This document shows positions 47,653 to 55,610 of a DNA stretch of 64,000 bases, piece by piece; position 1 is the first letter of the stretch; every line of letters starts with the position of its first letter. Where the stretch lies: positions 62,001-126,000 of the forward strand of contig JANWHD010000018.1 in assembly GCA_025450585.1 (NCBI GenBank), in the 5' to 3' direction. Position numbers and translations under genes: made by a program. The notes under the pieces are model-generated. The model did not search any database. It worked only from the letters and a program-made list of their open reading frames with translations, and had not been told where the DNA came from. Origin of the DNA: Solirubrobacterales bacterium. Lineage in GTDB: Bacteria; Actinomycetota; Thermoleophilia; Solirubrobacterales; 70-9.

Positions 47653-47666
47653 GTAATTTAAATTAC
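47653..47666. repeat. AT-rich perfect palindrome GTAATTTAAATTAC
   Basis: A 14-bp perfect palindrome overlaps the stop codon of the DUF721 gene, unusually AT-rich here. It could be a binding site or help end the upstream transcript. Upstream of gyrB a hairpin CCCCGAC/GTCGGGG (about 47534-47570) also occurs. Confidence 0.4.
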
Positions 47667-47968
47667 TTTCGGTCATCTTCCACACGGAACCGCAAACTCC
47701 GGGGCGCCCGCTCTCCGAGGCGCTCCTCGAGGCGCTCCAAGAGCTGTCCCTGCATCAAATCCAACTCCTGCGCCCAGACGGAATCCGAGCAGCTCACCAC
47801 GGCCTCTCCCGCACGCTCGGAGACAGGGCTGGTGACGGCGGCGATCTGCTCCCCCACGGTCTCCGCCCAGGCAACCTGAAGCGCGGCGAGCGGCGTCTTC
47901 GGCGCTGCCCTGTCGAGCGCGGCGCGCAGCGCCGTCGCGGCCGGACGCGGCGCTCTGCGCCGGCTCAC
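47663..47968 (-). CDS. dciA: DUF721/DciA-like protein
   Basis: A 101-residue protein with the DUF721 pattern: a basic N-terminus, LAALQVAWAETVGEQIAAVTSPVSERAGEAVVSCSDSVWAQELDLMQGQLLERLEERLG. DciA is the ancestral replicative-helicase loader in bacteria lacking DnaC; its location between recF and gyrB is the standard actinobacterial position. Its ATG overlaps by 4 nt the recF stop. DnaB and nucleic-acid binding are inferred from the family. Confidence 0.85.
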   Translation of the reverse strand: MSRRRAPRPAATALRAALDRAAPKTPLAALQVAWAETVGEQIAAVTSPVSERAGEAVVSCSDSVWAQELDLMQGQLLERLEERLGERAPRSLRFRVEDDRK

Positions 47969-49056
47969 GCGGCGGCCGCCTCGCTGATGACGAGCGGCAT
48001 CCGCACGACGGATCCGCTTGCCCTGTCCGGCAGGGAGTCCATCGAAGCCGCGGTGATCAGGGCCTGCCCGCCGGACGCGAGGCGCTCGACCAGACGCTCC
48101 CGGCGTCCCGGGTCCAGCTCGCTCATGACGTCGTCGAGCAGCAGCAGCGGCACAACGCGGCGGGCCTGAAGGAGCGTGTCGCGCTCGGCGAACAGAAGGG
48201 CGAGGAGCGCGGCTCGTTGCTGGCCCTGCGAGCCGTAGCGGCGCAGTGAGCGACCGTCGCGCTCGATCTTCAGCTCGTCCAGGTGAGGGCCCCAGGAACT
48301 GCGGCCGAGGCGGATGTCGGCGTCACGGCGCTCGGCCAGGCCGGCGCGGATCTCCTCGGCCGATCCCGCGGCGCGAGGCGCGTACTCGATTCTCGCGGCC
48401 CCCTCCATCCCGAGCTCCTCCGCGGTGCTCGCAAAAGGCCCGGCCAGCTCGGAGACCGCCGCACCACGGGCGGCCACCAGCGGCGCGGCCGCGGCCGCCA
48501 TCGTCTCGTCCCAGACGTCGAGGTCACCAGGCGTTGCGCGGTGCGAGGCGATACGGCCGACGAGGGCGTTGCGCTGGGCGAGCACCTGCCCGAATCGCTT
48601 GCGCAGATCGGCGCGGGCGGGCCAGCGGGCGGCGAGGAACTCGTCGAGGTGAGCCCGGCGCTCCGCCGGCGGGCCCTTGATCAGGGCGAGTCGGTCGGGA
48701 GCGAAGACAGCAACGGGGGGACGGTTGTAGGAGATGGTGGCCGGGTCGGCGGGGCTGCCGTCGAGCAGGTGCCGGCGACCCTCGGCCCGGCTCACCGAGG
48801 CGAGCAGCCGCCGCTCGATGCCGTCGTCGTCGCGAACCGTCGCTTCGGCGCGGGCGAAGGACTCGCCGAACGGGATCAGGTCCCGCCGGTCGCCGGTCCG
48901 GAAGGAACGGCCGGTGAGGGCGAAGTAGAGCGCCTCGAGCAGGTTCGTCTTGCCGATCCCGTTGGGACCGACGAGGCTGACGATTCCCGGGCCGAGCTCG
49001 ACCCGCGCCTGCGCCAGGCTCCTCAGCGGCCTCGCTTCGACGGCCGTGACCAGCAC
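47965..49056 (-). CDS. recF: DNA replication/repair protein RecF
   Basis: An SMC-like ATPase of 363 residues which helps load RecA at gaps. It has Walker A GPNGIGKTNLLEALYFALTGRSF, the signature YGSQGQQRAALLALLFAE and Walker B PLLLLDDVMSELDPGRR. Length is normal. It follows dnaN after 10 nt and overlaps dciA by 4 nt. Cytoplasmic, associated with DNA and the clamp. Confidence 0.95.
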   Translation of the reverse strand: MLVTAVEARPLRSLAQARVELGPGIVSLVGPNGIGKTNLLEALYFALTGRSFRTGDRRDLIPFGESFARAEATVRDDDGIERRLLASVSRAEGRRHLLDGSPADPATISYNRPPVAVFAPDRLALIKGPPAERRAHLDEFLAARWPARADLRKRFGQVLAQRNALVGRIASHRATPGDLDVWDETMAAAAAPLVAARGAAVSELAGPFASTAEELGMEGAARIEYAPRAAGSAEEIRAGLAERRDADIRLGRSSWGPHLDELKIERDGRSLRRYGSQGQQRAALLALLFAERDTLLQARRVVPLLLLDDVMSELDPGRRERLVERLASGGQALITAASMDSLPDRASGSVVRMPLVISEAAAA

Positions 49057-49066
49057 CCGGCCAACC

Positions 49067-50173
49067 TCAGACGTTGAGGCGGATCGGCATCACCAGGTAG
49101 CGGAAGTCTTCGTTGTCGACCGGCTGAAGCAGGCCCGGCCGCAGCGGCGAGATCAGGCGCAGCATCACCTCGTCGCCCTCGACGCTTTCGATGCCCTCGC
49201 GCAGAAAGTCCGGGTTGAAGCCGATCTCCAGCGTCTCGCCCTCGAACGCCGCCGGCATCGTCTCTTCGGCGTCGCCGACGTCGGGGGTCGAGGCAGCCAC
49301 TGTCAGCTCCCCCGAGGAGAACGACAGTCTCAGCGGAGCGTTGCGCTGGGCGAGCTGGCTGACGCGGCGGATCACGTCGAGCAGCTCCGGTCGCGGCAAT
49401 CTGACGTCGTGCTCGTAGGACTCCGGTAGGAGCTGTCGAAAGTTGGGGAACTGGCCGTCGATCAGCCTCGTGTTGAGGAGGATCTCCCCTGCCCTGAAGA
49501 CGGCCTGGTTGCGGAGAAGGGCCACCGAAACCGTCCCGACGCCATCGCTGGAGACGATGCGGCCGAGCTCGCGCAGCGCACGAGCGGGGATGTTGGCCTG
49601 CAGCTCGCCGCCGATCTCCTGCTCGAGCTCGGTGCGCTTGACCGCGAGCCGGTAGGAGTCGGTCGCGACCATGGTCATCTCGGAGCCGCTGGCACTGACC
49701 AGGACCCCCGTCAGCACCGGCCGCATGTCGTCGCGGGACGCGGCGCCGGCGACGAGGTCGACAGCAGCCGCCAGCGCTGCCGCGGGAATCGTCAGGGGCT
49801 CGCCCTCCTCGTCCGGCAGCTTGGGGAAATCCTCGCTGGGGAGGGTGCGTAGGTGGAAGCTGGAGCCGCCACTGCGAATCTCGACGTCGCGCTCGGACTC
49901 GCGCAGCTCGATCTCCACCGTCGGGTCGCCAAGGGAGCGCGCGAGCTCGGCCAGAAGCCGGCCGGGAAGGAGAATCGAGCCGGTGCCGTCCGCCTCCGCC
50001 GCCAGATCGGTCTTCAGCCCCATCTCGAGATCGGTTGCGCAGAGGCTGACACGGCCCTCCTCGACACCGACCAGGATTCCCGAAAGCGACTGGGTTGCGG
50101 CGCGGGTGGAGACGGCGCGGGAGACGACTGAGAGCTTTGCGACCAGCTCATCGCGTTTAGTTGTCAGCTTCAA
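49067..50173 (-). CDS. dnaN: DNA polymerase III beta subunit (sliding clamp)
   Basis: A 368-residue clamp subunit with three clamp domains: the first begins KLTTKRDELVAKLSVVSRAVSTRAATQSLSGILV, the middle has RPVLTGVLVSASGSEMTMVATDSYRLAVKR, and the C-terminal end is the hydrophobic-pocket tail YLVMPIRLNV. It encircles DNA as a dimer and tethers polymerase. The start is a TTG at 50173 (LKLTTKRDEL) with GAAGG 10 nt before; the open frame extends upstream through the gap but without similarity. Confidence 0.94.
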   Translation of the reverse strand: MKLTTKRDELVAKLSVVSRAVSTRAATQSLSGILVGVEEGRVSLCATDLEMGLKTDLAAEADGTGSILLPGRLLAELARSLGDPTVEIELRESERDVEIRSGGSSFHLRTLPSEDFPKLPDEEGEPLTIPAAALAAAVDLVAGAASRDDMRPVLTGVLVSASGSEMTMVATDSYRLAVKRTELEQEIGGELQANIPARALRELGRIVSSDGVGTVSVALLRNQAVFRAGEILLNTRLIDGQFPNFRQLLPESYEHDVRLPRPELLDVIRRVSQLAQRNAPLRLSFSSGELTVAASTPDVGDAEETMPAAFEGETLEIGFNPDFLREGIESVEGDEVMLRLISPLRPGLLQPVDNEDFRYLVMPIRLNV

Positions 50174-50309
50174 GTGATGGACGCCTTCTTGAGTTGGATT
50201 AGGGCTTGTTGAAAAGCGCGAGAGCGAGGGCCATGCCGCTTCGGCAATGGCTTCGCGGGTTGTGGGCTGCTCTGTGGAAGGGCACTGATTCTTACACCGG
50301 CGTCGGCTG
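50174..50309. other. dnaA-dnaN gap, possible origin region
   Basis: In most actinobacteria the replication origin lies between dnaA and dnaN. Here the gap is only 136 bp. Near-matches to a DnaA box are weak (TGTGGAAGG near 50273 and TGTGGATTG inside the dnaA 3' end), and GTTGTGGGC near 50258. The stretch is slightly less GC-rich than the genes. I cannot place oriC with confidence; the dnaA-rpmH gap has no DnaA box either. Confidence 0.25.
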
Positions 50310-51668
50310 TCAGGCAGAGCCTGTTGAGCCGTTGTGGATTGCGGAGCGGAGCTGCTCCACCCGGGCGGCGAGCTGGGTGTCCTCACCGCACCGAGCTTCG
50401 ATCCGGCGGATCGAGTTGAGCACGGTCGAGTGATCCCGTCCGCCATAGAGCCGCCCGATCTGGGGAAGCGAGAGATCGGTTAGCTCACGAGTGAGGTAGA
50501 TCGCGACCTGACGGGCGCGCAGGGGGGTGGCGGCACGCGTGGAGCCGACAAGCTCGGCAGGCGAGATGCCGAATGCAGCCGATACGCGGTGCTGGATCTC
50601 TTCGACCGGGCTGGTTTCCCGCGAACGCGAAACCTTTGGGATCACTGCGTCGACGAGCTCGGTACTGACCGGCTTCGCGGTGAGCGAGGCGTGGGCGATT
50701 ACGCGGGTGAGCGCCCCGTGGAGCTGGCGCACGTTGGCATCGATCCGCCGCGCAAGCTCGGTCAGCACGTCGCCTTCGGTGTCGACTCCGGCCTCGCGAA
50801 CGAGACGGCGCAGGACGGTGAGCCGCGTCGCCAGGTTGGGGGGCTCGACGGCAACCGTCAGGCCCCACTCGAAACGATCGCGAAGCCGCGTCTCGAGGGT
50901 CGAGAGCTCGCTCGGAATGCGGTCCGCGGAGAGGACTATCTGGCTGCCGCCCTCGTAGAGCGCGTTGAAGGTGTGGAAGAACTCGTCCTCGGTGTGGCGT
51001 TTGCCCTCGAGGAACTGGACGTCGTCGACGAGCAGCACGTCGAGATCTCGGTAGCGCCGCTTGAACTCCTCGGCGCCCTGTGTGCGCAGCGCGGCGACGA
51101 ACTCGTTGGTGAAGCGCTCGGCGGTGGCGTAGCGAACCCCCAGGGTGGGCGCAGAAGCGGCGAGGTAGTTGGCGATCGCGACAAGGAGATGCGTCTTGCC
51201 GAGGCCCGGGGGGCCGTGGAGGAAGAGTGGGTTGTAGGCCTCCGACGGGGCCTCCGCGACGGCAAGAGCCGCGGCGTGGGCCACGCGGTTGCCCTCGCCG
51301 ATCACGAACCGGTCGAAGGTGTAGTTGACGTTGAGGTCGAGATCGGCACCGGCTCCGATCGGATTGTCGCTCCCCCCCTCGGCAAAGCTGACGTCGACCA
51401 GCTCGGAGCCCCCTGCCCTCAGCGCCTCGCGAATCAGTCCGGTGTACCGGCGCTCGGCCCAGGCACGGATGTTGTCGGGTGCCGAGAGGTAGAGGACGCC
51501 CGCCCGTGCCTCGGAGACCTTCAGCGGCTCGAGCCAGAGCTGGAAAGTGGATGGCGGCACAGACGCGCGCAGCCGTACCTGGACTTGCCTCCAGGTACGG
51601 TCAAGCTCGGATTTCGCCGCGCAATCGTCCACCAGCGGCCGACCATAGCGACGGGTAGAGGCAGCCAA
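50310..51668 (-). CDS. dnaA: Chromosomal replication initiator DnaA
   Basis: A 452-residue AAA+ protein. It has N-terminal domain I ([29 protein letters not shown]), a short variable domain II, Walker [10 protein letters not shown] (152-160), Walker [13 protein letters not shown], and C-terminal domain IV with [29 protein letters not shown], the DnaA-box-binding signature. It melts the origin and loads the helicase. ATG 51668 is used; GTG 51632 is an alternative since conservation begins around residue 20. It is divergent from rpmH, which is the usual arrangement. Confidence 0.96.
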   Translation of the reverse strand: MAASTRRYGRPLVDDCAAKSELDRTWRQVQVRLRASVPPSTFQLWLEPLKVSEARAGVLYLSAPDNIRAWAERRYTGLIREALRAGGSELVDVSFAEGGSDNPIGAGADLDLNVNYTFDRFVIGEGNRVAHAAALAVAEAPSEAYNPLFLHGPPGLGKTHLLVAIANYLAASAPTLGVRYATAERFTNEFVAALRTQGAEEFKRRYRDLDVLLVDDVQFLEGKRHTEDEFFHTFNALYEGGSQIVLSADRIPSELSTLETRLRDRFEWGLTVAVEPPNLATRLTVLRRLVREAGVDTEGDVLTELARRIDANVRQLHGALTRVIAHASLTAKPVSTELVDAVIPKVSRSRETSPVEEIQHRVSAAFGISPAELVGSTRAATPLRARQVAIYLTRELTDLSLPQIGRLYGGRDHSTVLNSIRRIEARCGEDTQLAARVEQLRSAIHNGSTGSA

Positions 51669-51759
51669 GCCAAGCCCACCGCAAATGCCGAAGAAAGCTT
51701 CTTCGCGACAGGACCCGCCGGAGAGATGCTCATCTGGCTCGGAATCCTCAAACGATCCG

Positions 51760-51765
51760 TATACT
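51760..51765 (+). promoter_or_regulatory. Putative -10 box (TATACT) for rpmH operon
   Basis: TATACT, the best -10 match in this region, ends 10 nt before the rpmH ATG and would serve the rpmH-rnpA-yidD-yidC run. Confidence 0.45.
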
Positions 51766-51775
51766 GCTGCGGCCG

Positions 51776-51910
51776 ATGAAGCGGACTTATCAGCCGAAGA
51801 AGCGGAAGCGGGCGAAGACCCACGGGTTCCGGGCGCGTATGAGCACCCGGGGCGGCCGGGCGATCCTCAAGCGTCGGCGCCGCAAAGGCCGGAAGCGCCT
51901 CACTCCTTAG
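51776..51910 (+). CDS. rpmH: Ribosomal protein bL34
   Basis: A 44-residue, extremely basic protein reading [21 protein letters not shown] then [20 protein letters not shown], the canonical L34 pattern (KRTxQPxxRxRxxxHGFRxRM). It is too short to be called by a long-ORF scan. It sits directly before rnpA with no gap, the universal rpmH-rnpA order, and is divergent from dnaA. Confidence 0.97.
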   Translation: MKRTYQPKKRKRAKTHGFRARMSTRGGRAILKRRRRKGRKRLTP

Positions 51911-52276
51911 ATGGCGGCGAAACGACGCCGCCTTTCGCGCAGCGGCGAGTTCGACCGCGTCTACCGCGACGGATCATCACATGCGACCCGCTACCTCGTC
52001 CTCTACAGGTTCCCTCGCAAGAACGAAGAGGCTGACGAAGTGAGGCTCGGCGTCTCGGTGAGCCGCAAGATCGGCGGCGCCGTCGACCGCAATCGCGTCA
52101 AGCGGGTCATGCGCGAGGCCTTTTGGGGCGCATCTGACCGGCTCCCCCCCGGTCACGACTTCGTCCTCCTCGCCCGCCCCGAGATCGGCGCCCTGATCGA
52201 GCGCGATGGGGCGACAGGAGTGCGGGCGAGCATCGAAGAGGCGCTGGCCGGCGGCAAGGGGGGACGTTCCACGTGA
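51911..52276 (+). CDS. rnpA: Ribonuclease P protein component
   Basis: A 121-residue basic protein that assists the RNase P RNA in trimming tRNA 5' leaders. It has RLSRSGEFDRVYRDGSS at the start, LGVSVSRKIGGAVDRNRVKRVMREAFW (the RNR signature) and DFVLLARPEIGAL. Its start codon is adjacent to the rpmH stop and its stop overlaps the yidD start (TGA within CACGTGAAAC, which is also a parS site). Confidence 0.95.
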   Translation: MAAKRRRLSRSGEFDRVYRDGSSHATRYLVLYRFPRKNEEADEVRLGVSVSRKIGGAVDRNRVKRVMREAFWGASDRLPPGHDFVLLARPEIGALIERDGATGVRASIEEALAGGKGGRST

Positions 52277-52279
52277 AAC
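52266..52279. promoter_or_regulatory. parS centromere site (GTTCCACGTGAAAC)
   Basis: The 14-bp core matches the conserved parS GTTTCACGTGAAAC at 13 positions and is palindromic except for one base. It straddles the rnpA stop and the yidD GTG start codon and lies 3.3 kb from parB. ParB would nucleate here for chromosome segregation. Confidence 0.85.
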
Positions 52280-52545
52280 GGCCCCTCCTCGCCCTAATCG
52301 CCGCTTACCAGCGCTGGATCTCCCCCTCGATGCCGCGACGATGCCGCTACGAGCCGACCTGCTCCGCCTACACCGCCGAAGCCGTGCGGCGATTCGGTGC
52401 CCTGCGTGGCGCTGTTCTCGGCACCTGGCGCATCCTGCGCTGCAACCCCTTCAGCCACGGCGGCTTCGACCCTGTCCCCAAGCGCTTCACGCTCAGGGTC
52501 GGCCCGGTCGATCCCGCCACCCACCACGGTGAGGTGCACACATGA
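52273..52545 (+). CDS. yidD: Membrane protein insertion efficiency factor YidD
   Basis: A 90-residue protein with the family signature YQRWISPSMPRRCRYEPTCSAYTAEAVRRFG and CNPFSHGGFDPVP, including the conserved cysteines. It assists YidC-dependent membrane insertion. The GTG start lies inside the parS site; its stop overlaps the yidC start by 4 nt (ATGA). Confidence 0.95.
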   Translation: MKRPLLALIAAYQRWISPSMPRRCRYEPTCSAYTAEAVRRFGALRGAVLGTWRILRCNPFSHGGFDPVPKRFTLRVGPVDPATHHGEVHT

Positions 52546-53291
52546 TCCCGGCGAACATCCTCCAGCCGCTGATCGACGTCGCCAACGAAGTCCTCAAGTT
52601 CTTCCACGACAGCGTCGGCCTCAGCTGGGGTGGCGCGATCATCGCGCTGACGATCGTGACGCGGACGCTGCTGATCCCGCTGACCTACAAACAGCTGAAA
52701 GGAATGCGCGCCCTGCAGGCGCTGCAGCCCCAGATCAAAGAGATCCAGGCGAAATACAAAAACGACCGTCAGCGCATGCAGCAGGAGATGATGCGCTTCT
52801 ACCAGGAGAACAAAGTCAACCCCTTCGCCTCCTGCATCCCGCTGCTGGCGCAGCTGCCTGTTTTCATCACGCTCTTCTATCTGCTGCAGAACGAGCTTCC
52901 CGAGGACATCGGGTGCAAGGCCGGCGAGTGCGGTTCGGAAGCCTCCTTCCTCTTCATCAGCGACCTGACGGCCAAGGCCGCCGGCGGCGAACTGATCGCC
53001 CTGCTCATCCTCTACGTAGGCACGCAGTTGATCTCCGGGATGGTGATGGCGATCACCGCCGACAAAAGCCAGCGGATAATGATGTTTGTCCTGCCGCTGA
53101 TCTTCGTCCCCTTCGTGATCAACTTCCCGGCCGGCCTCGTCCTCTACTGGATCACCACCAACGTCTGGACGATCGGCCAGCAGTACACGATCCAGAAACT
53201 GATCCCGGCCCCCCAGGTGGCTACGCCGGCGGAGATTCAGGCAGCCAAACCGCCACCGCCGTCGCCTCGGAAAAAGAAGAAGAGACGGTAG
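52542..53291 (+). CDS. yidC: YidC/Oxa1-type membrane protein insertase
   Basis: A 249-residue insertase of the short Gram-positive type, without the large periplasmic domain. It has SVGLSWGGAIIALTIVTRTLLIPLTYKQLKGMRAL, the coiled cytoplasmic loop IKEIQAKYKNDRQRMQQEMMRFYQENKVNPFASCIPLLAQLPVFITLFYLL, and three later helices ending LVLYWITTNVWTIGQQY. A proline-rich, basic tail (PPPPSPRKKKKRR) may bind ribosomes. No lipobox is seen at the start. Confidence 0.95.
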   Translation: MIPANILQPLIDVANEVLKFFHDSVGLSWGGAIIALTIVTRTLLIPLTYKQLKGMRALQALQPQIKEIQAKYKNDRQRMQQEMMRFYQENKVNPFASCIPLLAQLPVFITLFYLLQNELPEDIGCKAGECGSEASFLFISDLTAKAAGGELIALLILYVGTQLISGMVMAITADKSQRIMMFVLPLIFVPFVINFPAGLVLYWITTNVWTIGQQYTIQKLIPAPQVATPAEIQAAKPPPPSPRKKKKRR

Positions 53292-53292
53292 T

Positions 53293-53426
53293 AGGGCCGG
53301 CGGGGAGGGGTTTGGGGACCCCATTGCACCGCCTGCGGCGGTGCAACCTGGTGCCGCTTCGCGGCTCTGAGTCACCTAGCCGGGGGCCGCTTCGCGAGGG
53401 TCCCCAAACCCCTCCCCGCCGGCCCT
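53293..53426. repeat. 29-bp perfect inverted repeat after yidC
   Basis: Arms 53293-53321 and 53398-53426 are exactly complementary (AGGGCCGGCGGGGAGGGG... and its complement). The 76-nt loop carries inner hairpins: GCACCGC/GCGGTGC, and two copies of CCGCTTCGCG, a motif also found in the loop of the hairpin at 4618. It begins just past the yidC stop. Confidence 0.8.
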
Positions 53427-53545
53427 CGGGCAGCCCAAGCTTCTCGTCCCAGCCCTGGGCGAGCTCCGGGGTCTAGAGCTGCTCGGTACCGAGGCGCATT
53501 CCCAGCTCGCCGGGATCAGGGAACTGTCTCTTAGCGAGCTTCTCT

Positions 53546-53635
53546 CGCGGGGGGTGGCGTCGTAGGGGGAACCGCCCCCGAGGACGCTTTAGCGACCGGA
53601 GGGGGTGGTGGGTCCCCTGCGGCGACAGGACCCGC
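53546..53635 (+). repeat. Dispersed ~88-bp repeat, copy 1 (jag leader)
   Basis: Nearly identical to 62759-62845 read on the minus strand. Uninterrupted shared blocks include GAGGACGCTTTAGCGACCGG and the following GGTGGGTCCCCTGCGG...GACAGGACCCGC. It contains small hairpins (CGCTTTAGCG; GGGTCC/GGACCC). Confidence 0.8.
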
Positions 53636-53657
53636 CGCGCCAGCAGCCTCTCGCCAA

Positions 53658-53663
53658 TAGACT
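53658..53663 (+). promoter_or_regulatory. Putative -10 box (TAGACT) for jag
   Basis: TAGACT ends 8 nt before the jag ATG at 53672; no ribosome binding site is present. Confidence 0.45.
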
Positions 53664-53671
53664 CCCGGCTT

Positions 53672-54154
53672 ATGGGTGAGATCGCAGATTGGCCTGCGGA
53701 GCCATCAGAGCGCGTTCGGGAGCTGGTCGAGGGCGTTCTGGACGAGCTGGACCTGGATGGGGACGTCGAGATCGTCGAGGACGACGACCGGATTACGGCC
53801 TCGGTCGATGGGGGCGACGACTACGGGCTGCTGATCGGCAAACGGGGGCAGACGATCGACGCGCTTCAGCTTCTGGCTTACCAGGCGGCCTTCCGCGGAC
53901 TCAGGGACAGGAAACGAGTTGTGATCGACGCGGCCGGCTACCGGGAGCGGCGCCGGGAGACGCTGACGACCCGCGCGGACCGGGCCGCGGAGCAGGCCCT
54001 GGGCGACGGCAACTCGGTGGAGATGGATCCGATGAGCGCGCAGGAGCGCCGCGTCGTCCACGAGCACCTCAAGGACCGCTCCGGCGTCGAGACCTACAGC
54101 GAAGGCGACGACCCCCACCGCTGCGTCGTGGTTGCACCGCTCGTCACAGAGTGA
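53672..54154 (+). CDS. khpB: Jag/KhpB-type RNA-binding protein (KH and R3H)
   Basis: A 160-residue protein with a KH-type domain (GLLIGKRGQTIDALQLLAYQAAFRG, GKRG loop) and a C-terminal R3H domain (MSAQERRVVHEHLKDRSGVETYSEGDDPHRCVVV, the RxxxH motif). It lacks the N-terminal Jag domain of some homologues. It binds RNA and influences cell division and elongation in other bacteria. Its stop overlaps rsmG (GTGA). Confidence 0.93.
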   Translation: MGEIADWPAEPSERVRELVEGVLDELDLDGDVEIVEDDDRITASVDGGDDYGLLIGKRGQTIDALQLLAYQAAFRGLRDRKRVVIDAAGYRERRRETLTTRADRAAEQALGDGNSVEMDPMSAQERRVVHEHLKDRSGVETYSEGDDPHRCVVVAPLVTE

Positions 54155-54834
54155 GCGCGGACCCGACGGCGCAGCTTGACCCCGCGGCGCGAGCGGCGCT
54201 GGAGACCGTGCTCCGCCTGCTTGCCGAGGAGCGAGCGTCGGTGAGCTCGATCACCGAGCCCGGCCGCGCCTGGCGGGTGCATGTTGCGGACAGCCTCACC
54301 GGCCTCGAGATCCCAGATCTTCGAAACGCCCCGAGAATCGCTGATATTGGCTCTGGAGCTGGGTTTCCGGGCTTGGTGCTCGCAGTAGCCCTGCCCTCCT
54401 CGCAGCTCGACCTGGTCGAGTCCGTTGGCCGCAAGTGCGAATTCATCCGGCGCGCGATCGATACGGCGGCGATCGGCAACGCCCGAGTCCTGAACGTCCG
54501 CTCGGAGGACCTGGCGCAGGCCGAGGGGCGAGAGGCCTACGCGGCCGTCACGGCACGCGCGGTGGGCAGGCTCTCCACCCTGGCCGAGCTGGCCTCGCCG
54601 CTGCTCGAGGAAAACGGCGTTCTCGTCGCTTGGAAGGGCAAGCGCGACCCCGACGAGGAGGTGCAACTCGCCCGGGCCGCCGAGGAGCTGGCCATGCGGC
54701 CCGAGCAGATCCTCCACGTCGGCCCCTTCGCGGGAAGCAAACACCGCCACCTTCACGTCCTCCGCAAGACCGGTCCCACGCCGGCCGGATTGCCGCGCCG
54801 TGCGGGAATGGCCAAGAAGCGCCCCCGCGGGTAG
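54151..54834 (+). CDS. rsmG: 16S rRNA (guanine527-N7)-methyltransferase
   Basis: RsmG/GidB methylates G527 of 16S rRNA with SAM. The 227-residue protein has WRVHVADSLTGLE (the family's HxxDSL signature), the SAM-binding ADIGSGAGFPGLVLA and VTARAVGRLSTLAELASPLL. The C-terminal tail is basic (MAKKRPRG). GTG 54151 overlaps the khpB stop; a longer open frame upstream is a shadow of khpB. Length is normal. Confidence 0.93.
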   Translation: MSADPTAQLDPAARAALETVLRLLAEERASVSSITEPGRAWRVHVADSLTGLEIPDLRNAPRIADIGSGAGFPGLVLAVALPSSQLDLVESVGRKCEFIRRAIDTAAIGNARVLNVRSEDLAQAEGREAYAAVTARAVGRLSTLAELASPLLEENGVLVAWKGKRDPDEEVQLARAAEELAMRPEQILHVGPFAGSKHRHLHVLRKTGPTPAGLPRRAGMAKKRPRG

Positions 54835-54837
54835 GGC

Positions 54838-54843
54838 TAGTCT
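54838..54843 (+). promoter_or_regulatory. Putative -10 box (TAGTCT) for parA
   Basis: TAGTCT ends 8 nt before the parA ATG, suggesting that parAB has its own leaderless promoter besides read-through from rsmG. Confidence 0.4.
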
Positions 54844-54851
54844 GCGGCCGG

Positions 54852-55610
54852 ATGGGCGTCGTCTACGCGATCTCGAACCAGAAGGGCGGCGTCGGCAAGA
54901 CGACGACCGCGGTCAACGTCGCCGCCTGCCTTGCCGCGGAGGGGTCCCAGACCCTGCTCGTCGACCTCGATCCGCAGTGCAACGCGACCGTCGCGCTGGG
55001 CGGCGAGCGCGACATGCATCCCTCCTCCTACGACTGCCTGATCGGCGAGGTCTCGGTCGCCGAGGCCGCGCGACCGGCCGGCCCGGACAACCTCTGGCTG
55101 GTCCCCGCCAACCGCGACCTCGCCGGCGCCGCTGTCGAGCTACCGCGGATCGATGGCTCCGAGACGCGGTTGCGCGAGCGGCTCGGCCCGGTGCGCGAGC
55201 GCTTCGCCTACACGCTGCTCGACTGCCCGCCGTCGCTGGGCCCGGTCAGCGTCAACGCGCTCACCGCCGCCGATCGGGTCCTGGTCCCGGTCCAGGCCGA
55301 GTACCTGGCGCTCGAGGGCCTCGTCCAGTTCCTCGACACGCTGGCGACGATCCGGCGCGAGCTCAACCCGCGCCTGGAGGTGTCGGGCCTCTTGGTCACC
55401 ATGCACGACGAGCGCACCCGCCTGGCGCAGGACGTAGAGCGGGAACTGCGCCAGCACTTTCCCGAAATGGTCTTCGAAACGGTCATCCCGCGAAGCGTCA
55501 GGGTCGCTGAGGCTCCGAGCTATGGTCTGCCCGTGACCGAGCACTCGCCCCGTTCTCGCGGCTCCGAGGCCTACCGTGCCCTCGCCGGGGAGCTCGCGGC
55601 CCGTGGCTAA
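54852..55610 (+). CDS. parA: Chromosome-partitioning ATPase ParA (Soj)
   Basis: A 252-residue deviant Walker ATPase with YAISNQKGGVGKTTTAVNVAACLA (signature Lys in KGGVGKTT), VDLDPQCNATVALG and the switch LLDCPPSLGPVSVNAL. It forms nucleoid-bound dimers that pull ParB-parS complexes. It starts with ATG 17 nt after rsmG. parB follows with overlap. Short N-terminus as in most chromosomal ParA. Confidence 0.95.
   Translation: MGVVYAISNQKGGVGKTTTAVNVAACLAAEGSQTLLVDLDPQCNATVALGGERDMHPSSYDCLIGEVSVAEAARPAGPDNLWLVPANRDLAGAAVELPRIDGSETRLRERLGPVRERFAYTLLDCPPSLGPVSVNALTAADRVLVPVQAEYLALEGLVQFLDTLATIRRELNPRLEVSGLLVTMHDERTRLAQDVERELRQHFPEMVFETVIPRSVRVAEAPSYGLPVTEHSPRSRGSEAYRALAGELAARG

Larger units (their letters stand above)
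53292..53671. other. yidC-jag gap holding a long hairpin and a dispersed repeat
   Basis: No gene is seen in these 380 bp. The stretch contains the 29-bp-arm hairpin (53293-53426), a plain 120-bp section (53427-53545), the repeat copy at 53546-53635 and a -10 box at 53658. It separates yidC from jag, so jag probably has its own promoter. Confidence 0.6.

Noticed and set aside
50258..50345. DnaA boxes TGTGGAAGG and TGTGGATTG
   Set aside because: Each has two or more mismatches to the consensus and they are not clustered; noted only as weak candidates.
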